This document shows, piece after piece, positions 5,374-11,359 of a stretch of 11,359 nucleotides of DNA. The DNA is taken from the NCBI GenBank assembly GCA_937899295.1, contig CALBPO010000384.1:1-11359 (forward strand), written 5' to 3'. Within the stretch, counting starts at the first letter, position 1. Each line of letters begins with the position of its first letter. A model generated the notes under the pieces. That model did no database searches and had not been told where the DNA came from. It was given only the letters and a program-made list of their open reading frames with translations. A program made the position numbers and the translations under genes. Source of the DNA: an uncultured Opitutia bacterium (GTDB lineage Bacteria > Verrucomicrobiota > Verrucomicrobiia > Opitutales > Coraliomargaritaceae).

Positions 5374-6759
5374 TCAGAAATCGATCAAGTAGATCGAACC
5401 TTCCGATACTTGTTCCATCTGCTCGACGGGCACCCATCGCTCCGCGTAGCTTAGACCCCACGAGTCACTCACCGCGATTTCATTAGTTGCTTTGTTATAG
5501 CCGATAATCATGCACGCGTGTGCTGACATAAAGTCTTTGCGCAAATTGACACTGCGTGCCTCGGTCTTACTTCGGTCTTTCCATGCCTCCCAATCGTAGA
5601 CACTCCGCCGTTCAATTGTGCGCTTATTAACAAAGCTGTTGTAATCATGCGAGGAGAACATCGTCCAAATAATCGGAAGACCCTCATCGATGTATTTTTT
5701 TATCGTGCGTAATTTAATCTCGCCGCTGACTTCTTTCATTGAGCGGTTTTGCGAGCCTACGTAGCCATCGACTGCATCGATAATACTCGCTAGCGAAGTG
5801 CCACCGCCGACCTGCGTCTGTCCCGCCATTGCAAGGATATACATGTCGGCGGGGATTTGCATGTAGCGTAGGTAGCGCTCAAAGGTAGCTGGGACGCAGT
5901 ATCCCTTAGGTCCCTGATCGACCATCGGTATGTTACCGATCAGCACATCACCGTTAGCTTTGGTTATGATGTTCTCCGTAGTCAATCTACGCAACTCGGC
6001 GTCGGATATTTTTTTACCGCGACCTTTATTATCAGCAGCAGAGGAGTGCATGATCTTCAGGCTGGTATACTCTCCGTCCTTAGAGGCGAGGAGAAAGGCA
6101 TGTGATTTCCAGTCCCAGCGATCAATGAGTTGTTTAATCCCTCGGCCTGCACCGAACTGTTGGCGATCTGGCTCGCCGAGTTGCTCGCTAAGGAGATTAC
6201 GGATTTGTTCAAAGTCCCGTTCAATCGCTCGCTCCATATCACCGATTTCGCCCGCGCCTGGCGAGTTACTGAATTTGAAGTCCCCCTTGTTAGCAAAAAC
6301 GATACTGACGTGCTGCACCTTACCGTCTTCAGCGTAGAGTACGGCTGAGTAGGGTCTAGCTTGCAGTAAACGGTAGTTCGCGTGCGGATAATAACGAAAA
6401 CTGCTTTGCGAGTCTGTTTTTGATTCATGCGGCCAGCTCAAGCGTTCGGCTACTGCTGCGCTGGGGTCGTTCCACAGGTTCGAATCAGTGAACAAATTGA
6501 TGCCAAGTAGTTCATTGAGAGCTTCATGTGCGTTTTGCTCCCTCGTTTCTTTATCTTTGATCATTTTTTGGCTCTCCTCGGATAGCCTTGCACGATCTAG
6601 CCAAGTTGACTGCCCATTTGCCATTTGAATTTGGATACGGGTATCATCAATTACGAGAATCTCCACCTCGATAATGATACCCTCGCGATTGGAGATTTCC
6701 ACGGCATGCAGACACAGAGTGGTGATGGCCAATAAACCAGTGAGAAGAAGTCCTTTCAT
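5374..6759 (-). CDS. Secreted C39-like cysteine peptidase, SHD1-like N-terminus
   Basis: The 461-residue protein is probably exported. It has a Sec-type signal peptide at residues 1-19 (basic Lys2, hydrophobic core, LHA cleavage site). Residues 22-67 resemble the SHD1 (SLA1 homology) beta-rich domain common in exported planctomycete and verrucomicrobial proteins (REGIIIEVEIL, LDRARLSEES). Residues 70-250 are unrecognised. Residues 270-461 look like a papain-fold C39-like peptidase: IPMVDQGPKGYCVPAT with Gln282 and Cys288 at papain spacing, His414 in SAHACMIIGYN, and Asp432 in VSDSWG. The triad looks complete, so the protein could be active, though many C39-like proteins have no known substrate. 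It is divergent from the MFS gene with 110 bp between. No ABC transporter for bacteriocin export is nearby, so maturation of a double-glycine peptide is unlikely. Confidence 0.75.
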   Translation of the reverse strand: MKGLLLTGLLAITTLCLHAVEISNREGIIIEVEILVIDDTRIQIQMANGQSTWLDRARLSEESQKMIKDKETREQNAHEALNELLGINLFTDSNLWNDPSAAVAERLSWPHESKTDSQSSFRYYPHANYRLLQARPYSAVLYAEDGKVQHVSIVFANKGDFKFSNSPGAGEIGDMERAIERDFEQIRNLLSEQLGEPDRQQFGAGRGIKQLIDRWDWKSHAFLLASKDGEYTSLKIMHSSAADNKGRGKKISDAELRRLTTENIITKANGDVLIGNIPMVDQGPKGYCVPATFERYLRYMQIPADMYILAMAGQTQVGGGTSLASIIDAVDGYVGSQNRSMKEVSGEIKLRTIKKYIDEGLPIIWTMFSSHDYNSFVNKRTIERRSVYDWEAWKDRSKTEARSVNLRKDFMSAHACMIIGYNKATNEIAVSDSWGLSYAERWVPVEQMEQVSEGSIYLIDF

Positions 6760-6869
6760 TGATCAGAAACTATGTAGTGACGGTCCCTCGACCAGTTTTA
6801 TCTTTATTAATATCTTTGCTCGCTCCAAGGCTTGATCGGGCTATCTTTAAAAATCTTATCATTTACCCT
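6760..6869. promoter_or_regulatory. Divergent promoter region, C39-like gene and permease
   Basis: This 110-bp gap must hold promoters for both flanking genes. It contains a small inverted repeat GGTC-cctc-GACC (about 6782-6793) in the leader of the minus-strand gene, and AT-rich blocks around 6798-6812 and 6845-6862. I found no hexamer pair good enough to place either promoter. The permease ATG is preceded by TTTACCCT, with no Shine-Dalgarno sequence. Confidence 0.35.
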
Positions 6870-8165
6870 ATGAGTCAAAGCACAAGCACCACCCGAAATC
6901 CTTGGTCATGGGTGCCTTCAGGATATTTCGCCGAGGGTATTCCTTATGTCATGATCACCTGGGTCGCGGCGACGATGTTTAAAGACCTTGGGCATTCAGA
7001 CACTGAGATCACTTTCTGGGTGGGAAACATTACCCTGATGTGGTCGCTGAAGCCCCTTTGGGCCGCTTTTCTCGATATGTTTAAGACAAAGAAGTGGATT
7101 GTCTTGGTGATGGAATTTGGGATGGTGAGTTTGTTGGCCTTAGTTGGTTTTTGTCTGCCGATGTCGAGCTACTTCCTGATTTCGATAGCTGTGTTGTGGA
7201 TGATGGCATTCGCTTCGGCGACGCAGGATATCTGTATGGATGGTATCTACATCACGAGCTTAAACAAGAAAGAGCAGGCCAAGTATGTAGGTATACAAGG
7301 GGTATTCTGGAATGTTGGGCGTATTTTTTCGATGGCCTTCATCGTCTATGTCGCGAGTTACTTCGGGGAGGGAGAAACATCTTCCTGGACGATCGCTTGG
7401 TGCGTGGCGGCAGCCGTGATGTCGGCTTTGGCTGGCTACCATATATTTTTCTTACCCAAGGGCTCAGTGGCGGATCGCCCTGAAAGTATAAAAGAAGCGC
7501 GAGCCACTTTCATTGATGCGTGGATTGATTTCTTTCGAAAGCCACAAATCTGGGGCATGTTAGCGTTTGTTTTTCTGTTTCGAAGTGGAGAGGGCTTGTT
7601 GTTAGGGGTGGGTCATTTATTTCTACAAGCTGACTCAGAGTTGGGTGGCATTGGACTGTCTCTTGCTCAGAAGAGTATTATCGATGGCACAGTGAGTACA
7701 GTGGTGAGTCTGGCGGGTGGTATCCTGGGAGGAATGTTTATCTCTAAATACGGGCTGAAGAAGACTCTCTTTACCATGGCGATTTGCCTCAACCTACCGA
7801 ATTTGACTTATGTTTATCTCGCATTTGCGGCTCAGGGTGGGGAGCCCGTGACACTCTGGACCGTGGGGTCATTGGTCACGATCGAGAAGTTTTTCTATAG
7901 TTTTGGATTTATCGCGAACATGCTCTATATGATGCAGCAGATCAGTCCTGGGAAGTATCATATGACGCATTATGCTTTCTGCACGGCAATCATGAACCTT
8001 GTGCTCTGGCCGACGACTGCAGTGAGTGGATTTTTGGCTGATTATCTCGGATATCTGACTTTCTTTATCATCGTCATGTTTGCCACAATCCCTTCGTTCT
8101 TAGCGGCTTGGTATGCGCCGTTCCCACGCAGTGAAGACGAACTGAACTTTTTGACGAAGAACTAG
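6870..8165 (+). CDS. AmpG-like MFS permease
   Basis: An inner-membrane transporter of 431 residues with about 12 hydrophobic segments (roughly 18-37, 46-68, 76-97, 101-118, 143-165, 172-195, 227-247, 271-293, 299-319, 328-355, 367-390, 393-415). Family landmarks of the AmpG/PAT branch are GYFAEGIPYV (18-27), ATQDICMDGIYITSLNKKEQAKYVG split across 117-141, and GKYHMTHYAFCTAIMN (361-376). AmpG imports GlcNAc-anhydroMurNAc muropeptides for cell-wall recycling; relatives transport other substrates, so the cargo is unproven. A TTG at 6759 could extend the frame by 37 residues, but it overlaps the start codon of the divergent gene. ATG 6870 gives the expected short cytoplasmic tail. It is convergent with galK, 8 bp apart. 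Confidence 0.85.
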   Translation: MSQSTSTTRNPWSWVPSGYFAEGIPYVMITWVAATMFKDLGHSDTEITFWVGNITLMWSLKPLWAAFLDMFKTKKWIVLVMEFGMVSLLALVGFCLPMSSYFLISIAVLWMMAFASATQDICMDGIYITSLNKKEQAKYVGIQGVFWNVGRIFSMAFIVYVASYFGEGETSSWTIAWCVAAAVMSALAGYHIFFLPKGSVADRPESIKEARATFIDAWIDFFRKPQIWGMLAFVFLFRSGEGLLLGVGHLFLQADSELGGIGLSLAQKSIIDGTVSTVVSLAGGILGGMFISKYGLKKTLFTMAICLNLPNLTYVYLAFAAQGGEPVTLWTVGSLVTIEKFFYSFGFIANMLYMMQQISPGKYHMTHYAFCTAIMNLVLWPTTAVSGFLADYLGYLTFFIIVMFATIPSFLAAWYAPFPRSEDELNFLTKN

Positions 8166-8173
8166 AGGGTAAG

Positions 8174-9328
8174 CTATTTTAGCAGCTTCGCTCCATCACC
8201 TGCTTGGGTGTGAAAGATAGATGGCTGTAGGCCGTGCCTAGCTTCGAAGGTTGTGGCGATGACATCGGCTTGGGCCTGTCCGAAATTAGTATCCGTCAGC
8301 GCCATGACAGCACCGCCAAAGCCACCACCAGTTAGGCGGGCACCATAAACGCTAGGCTGGAGCTTGAGCAGTTCGACTAGTGTATCGAGCTCTTCGATAC
8401 TGTTTTCAAAATTAACGCGGGAACTTTCGTGTGACTGGTTTAGGCATGCACCAACGGCTTTAAGGTCGTTATTAGCTAAAGCCATTTCGACCTTACGCAC
8501 GCGGGCATTTTCACCGACGATGTGAGCGGCGCGTAGGAAGATTAGCTCGTCGATATTGTGCTTTGAGGCAGCTAACTGTCCTTCGCTAATCTCTGAGAGG
8601 GTCTTTGCTTCAGGATAGTCAGCTTGTAGTTGTGCCAGCGCATCATGACACTCTCTGAAACGATCTGCGTAGGCGGAGTCAACGAGGGCGTGTTTTTTGT
8701 TAGAATTAAAAATCCAAAAGTGCGCGCCGCGAGGCATCGGTTCAGTCACGAAGGTCTCGGTCGCGCAATCAATTTTGACTAGATGATCGGCTTTACCGAA
8801 GGCTGAGACACCTTGGTCAAGAATGCCGCAGGGCATGCCGACGAATTCGTTTTCTGCCTTACGCCCAATGCGTGCAAAGCCAGCAGTATCTGTCTCGAAG
8901 CCGTAAAGGGCGGCAAGCGCTTTGGCTGTAGCTAATTCAAAGGCGGCACTGCTACTCATACCTGCGCCCGAGGGGAGTGTGCTCGTCACAGCCATGTTGT
9001 AGCCAGTTGGCGTTGCCATGCCGAGATCTGCCATTACCTTTGTCACGCCAATCGGATAGTTCGTCCAAGAGGCTGCGCCCTTCACAGCTTTGTAATTACC
9101 AAGGGGGATCTCAACCAGATCGCCTGCGTCGCTCACGATGTGAATCATTGCATCTTCGCGTAGACTTACGCCCACTGTGATTCCTTCCGTCACTGCGGCA
9201 CCCATCACGAGGCCTCCATTGTAGTCAGTGTGGTTGCCGATAAACTCGATCCGTCCAGGTGCGAATGCATAGTGTACGGGCTGACGAGGGAAGTACTGCT
9301 GAAACAGTTCAAGTGTGGGTGCGTGCAT
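8174..9328 (-). CDS. galK: Galactokinase
   Basis: GalK phosphorylates alpha-D-galactose at C1 with ATP, the entry step of the Leloir pathway. From ATG 9328 it has 384 residues, normal for the family. It shows the galactokinase signature APGRIEFIGNHTDYNGG (23-39), the GHMP phosphate loop LPSGAGMSSSAA (118-129), CGILDQ with the likely catalytic Asp171, and the GHMP motif 3 LTGGGFGGAV (332-341). In the signature the usual Glu of GEHTDYN is Asn32; Arg26, His33 and Asp35 are kept. A TTG at 9352 would overlap glnS, so the ATG is preferred; it lies 5 bp past the glnS stop, which indicates co-transcription. No galT, galE or galM is in the window, so the rest of the pathway must lie elsewhere. Confidence 0.93.
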   Translation of the reverse strand: MHAPTLELFQQYFPRQPVHYAFAPGRIEFIGNHTDYNGGLVMGAAVTEGITVGVSLREDAMIHIVSDAGDLVEIPLGNYKAVKGAASWTNYPIGVTKVMADLGMATPTGYNMAVTSTLPSGAGMSSSAAFELATAKALAALYGFETDTAGFARIGRKAENEFVGMPCGILDQGVSAFGKADHLVKIDCATETFVTEPMPRGAHFWIFNSNKKHALVDSAYADRFRECHDALAQLQADYPEAKTLSEISEGQLAASKHNIDELIFLRAAHIVGENARVRKVEMALANNDLKAVGACLNQSHESSRVNFENSIEELDTLVELLKLQPSVYGARLTGGGFGGAVMALTDTNFGQAQADVIATTFEARHGLQPSIFHTQAGDGAKLLK

Positions 9329-9333
9329 AGAGT

Positions 9334-11001
9334 TTAATTGTTTTTTGCCCAAGAGTCACGGAGCGCCACTGTGCGGTTAAAGACTAGGGTGTCGGGTTGA
9401 CTCATTTTTGAGTCGAGGCAAAAGTAGCCGATACGCTCGAATTGGCAGGTCTCGCCCACGGGTAATTCGCTTAGGCTCGGTTCACAGAGTACAGCGGCTT
9501 CGGTCAAGGAGTCTGGGTTTAAAAACTCGGTAAATGTCCGTTCTTTATCAGACTCTGGCTTTTCGAGTGAAAATAGGCGGTCGAAGAGTCGAACTTTCGC
9601 TTTGACGGCGTGAGCCGTGCTGACCCAATGGATGACGCCTTTCACCTTACGGTCTTCGGGATTTTTCCCGAGCGTGTCGAGGTCGACACTGCAAAGCAAT
9701 TTGGTAACAGTGCCGTCAGCATCCTTTTCACAGTCTTCGCATTTAATTACATAGGCGCCGCGAAGTCGTACTTCGTGCCCTTTCTTTAGCCGCTTGAACT
9801 TCTTGTTGGCCTCTTCGCGAAAGTCTTCTTGCTCAATGAAAATTCGCTTCCCAAAGGGGATCTTACGCGTGCCCGCAGTTTCATCTTCCGGGTTGTTGAT
9901 CGCTTCGACTTCGAGGACTTTGCCTACTGGCCAGTTGGTCAGCTCGACTTCGAGCGGATTCATGACAGCCATTCGCCGACTACTAGAGAGATTAAGCTCT
10001 TGGCGTACGGCGTGTTCAAGCAGCGCGACGTCGCTTGTCGATGGTGTCTTGGTGATGCCAACGGTTTGGCAGAAGCTACGAATCGCGGCAGCAGGGTAGC
10101 CGCGGCGACGCATCCCCGATAGAGTTGGCATACGAGGATCATCCCAGCTCTCGACCCGGCCTTCTTCGACCAGAGTCCGTAGCTTACGCTTACTCACCAC
10201 TGTGTAGGTTAGGTTGAGGCGGGCGAATTCTGTTTGCTTTGAGGGGAAGATACCAAGCTTTCCGATAAACCAATCGTAGAGCGGTCGGTGGTCTTCAAAT
10301 TCCAGCGAGCAGAGCGAGTGAGTGACGCCTTCGAGTGAGTCGCTTTGGCCATGGGTGAAATCGTAACTCGGGTAAATCGGCCATGCGTCGCCCACCCGGT
10401 GGTGGTGCATTCGCTTGATGCGGTACATGACTGGGTCGCGCATGTTCATGTTTGGATGTGCCATATCGATCTTGGCGCGGAGCACCTTGGCACCGTCTTC
10501 AAATTCGCCCGAGCGCATCCGTTTAAATAGATCAAGACTTTCGGTAGCTGGGCGGTCGCGGTGGGGACTGTTTTTGCCCGGCTCATTGACAGAGCCCCTG
10601 TATGCGCGCATTTCGTCAAAGCTCAGTTCGTCTACATAGGCATCGCCCGACATGATGAGCTTACAAGCCCAGTCAAAAAGCTGGCCGAAATAGTCACTGG
10701 CAAAGCAGACCTTCGCCCATTCGTAACCCAGCCATTTGATGTCCTCTAAGATCGCTTGGACGAATTCGTCACTCTCTTTCTCCGGATTTGTATCGTCGAA
10801 ACGAAGGTTACAGAGGCCGCCAAAGTCCTTCGCGATATCGAAGTTCAAACAGATCGCCTTCGCGTGGCCAATTTGGAGGTAGCCATTGGGTTCAGGCGGG
10901 AAACGCGTCTGCACACGCCCGTCATGCTTACCAGCCGCCACATCGGCCGCCACCATTTGGCGAATGAAATCAGTTGGAGTTTCTGGATTGTCGTGGGACA
11001 T
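9334..11001 (-). CDS. glnS: Glutaminyl-tRNA synthetase
   Basis: GlnRS is a class I synthetase that charges tRNA-Gln with glutamine. The protein has 555 residues (554 in E. coli). It shows RFPPEPNGYLQIGHAKAI (33-50), in which IGHAK is the HIGH motif, NLRFDDTNPEKE (65-76), FDFTHG-type PSYDFTHGQSDSLEGVTHSL (211-230), and VVSKRKL (268-274) as the KMSKS motif. A C-terminal anticodon-binding beta-barrel region follows, including a CEDCEKD segment. All are intact. The presence of GlnRS implies direct glutaminylation rather than sole reliance on the GatCAB route. It is followed by galK after 5 bp, an odd functional pairing. The ATG at 11001 starts the expected SHDNPETPTDFIRQMV N-terminus and has no Shine-Dalgarno sequence. 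Confidence 0.98.
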   Translation of the reverse strand: MSHDNPETPTDFIRQMVAADVAAGKHDGRVQTRFPPEPNGYLQIGHAKAICLNFDIAKDFGGLCNLRFDDTNPEKESDEFVQAILEDIKWLGYEWAKVCFASDYFGQLFDWACKLIMSGDAYVDELSFDEMRAYRGSVNEPGKNSPHRDRPATESLDLFKRMRSGEFEDGAKVLRAKIDMAHPNMNMRDPVMYRIKRMHHHRVGDAWPIYPSYDFTHGQSDSLEGVTHSLCSLEFEDHRPLYDWFIGKLGIFPSKQTEFARLNLTYTVVSKRKLRTLVEEGRVESWDDPRMPTLSGMRRRGYPAAAIRSFCQTVGITKTPSTSDVALLEHAVRQELNLSSSRRMAVMNPLEVELTNWPVGKVLEVEAINNPEDETAGTRKIPFGKRIFIEQEDFREEANKKFKRLKKGHEVRLRGAYVIKCEDCEKDADGTVTKLLCSVDLDTLGKNPEDRKVKGVIHWVSTAHAVKAKVRLFDRLFSLEKPESDKERTFTEFLNPDSLTEAAVLCEPSLSELPVGETCQFERIGYFCLDSKMSQPDTLVFNRTVALRDSWAKNN

Positions 11002-11093
11002 AAGCGGTCAGACAAAAGCAGTGCTACAATTTGCGCCAGTCAAAAAGTTGGAGTCCTGTCTTTAGATAGTTTTATAACGCCGCCGTGCGGATA

Positions 11094-11359
11094 CTATTTC
11101 CCGAACACCGCTGCACTAAGAGGCGGCAGTCGTCTTGTGTTGACTATAGGATCGGTGCTATGGATGACTTTCAAGCCCTTTAAATAATTGATATTTAAAG
11201 TGGCTTCATCTTGGCCTCGATTGAGTATGATGACTAGTCGTTCGTCGCCGAGCCTGCGCTCGAAGGCGAAAAATTGGCTTTCGTCGCGGGTTTCTAATAC
11301 TTTAAAGCCGCCACGTCGAAGTGCTGGGTGAGTGTGGCGTAGTAAAAAGGCGCTTTGGT
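11094..11359 (-). CDS. C-terminal end of a GH13 alpha-amylase-family enzyme
   Basis: Only the last 87 residues are in the window; the gene runs off the right edge and has no start codon here. The frame reads QSAFLLRHTHPALRRGGFKV, then FFAFERRLGDERLVIILNRG and a closing PPLSAAVFGK before TAG at 11094-11096. The LRxxHPALRRG phrase at the end of the catalytic barrel, followed by a small beta-sandwich with FAFER and LNR, is characteristic of GH13 enzymes that act on alpha-glucans or maltodextrins, such as amylases, cyclomaltodextrinases and neopullulanases. The exact activity cannot be read from this end. It lies 92 bp upstream of glnS on the same strand; that gap shows a TTGACT (11043 to 11038, minus) but no matching -10 and no terminator. 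Confidence 0.8.
   Translation of the reverse strand, partial: QSAFLLRHTHPALRRGGFKVLETRDESQFFAFERRLGDERLVIILNRGQDEATLNINYLKGLKVIHSTDPIVNTRRLPPLSAAVFGK

Noticed and set aside
11038..11043. TTGACT as glnS -35 on the minus strand
   Set aside because: No acceptable -10 at 15-19 bp spacing was found, so a promoter cannot be supported.
9794..11187. Several long plus-strand frames opposite glnS
   Set aside because: They are antisense shadows of a clearly intact GlnRS gene with unnatural protein composition and no family resemblance.

Overview
The window is about 11.4 kb of compact bacterial chromosome carrying ten protein genes, eight complete and two cut by the window edges. One long non-coding gap stands out. 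The gene set is mostly housekeeping. The best guess for the source is a member of Verrucomicrobiota, probably Opitutae/Puniceicoccales-like and marine. This is an inference from protein style: a RecN with an SSGE signature and FDEVDANVGG Walker B, a Bacteroidetes/Verrucomicrobia-type RsmG, a galactokinase with GNHTDYN, and a secreted protein with an SHD1-like domain. Moderate GC and nine start codons without a Shine-Dalgarno sequence also fit. No rRNA or marker gene in the window proves it.

Layout from left to right. (1) Positions 1-998, plus strand: the C-terminal part of the DNA-repair ATPase RecN, with an in-frame TGA at 12-14. (2) Positions 1058-2824, minus strand: a DUF721/DciA-like gene, then thymidylate synthase thyA, then dihydrofolate reductase folA only 3 bp behind it. 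ThyA produces dihydrofolate and FolA recycles it. (3) Positions 2825-3313: a 489-bp gap with no protein gene. It holds what look like two related small-RNA units in tandem on the plus strand. Each has a short 5' hairpin followed by a GGGGTAA tract, and ends in an 11-bp terminator hairpin whose loop carries TTAGGGGTA. An AT-rich stretch full of AATAAG/CTTATT words lies between them. This is the most unusual part of the window. (4) Positions 3314-4363, minus strand: DNA polymerase IV (dinB), with a good promoter predicting an almost leaderless mRNA.

(5) Positions 4364-4622: a gap with several dyad symmetries. (6) Positions 4623-5288, plus strand: the 16S rRNA methyltransferase rsmG. (7) Positions 5374-6759, minus strand: a secreted protein with an N-terminal SHD1-like domain and a C-terminal C39-like cysteine peptidase domain. 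It is divergent from (8) an AmpG-like MFS permease (6870-8165, plus), separated by 110 bp. (9) Positions 8174-11001, minus strand: glnS followed 5 bp later by galK, convergent with the permease. (10) Positions 11094-11359, minus strand: the C-terminal end of a GH13 alpha-amylase-family enzyme.

Functional themes are nucleotide and folate metabolism (thyA, folA), replication and repair (recN, dciA-like, dinB), translation (rsmG, glnS) and sugar use (galK, the GH13 fragment, perhaps the permease). No mobile element, CRISPR array, tRNA or rRNA gene was seen.
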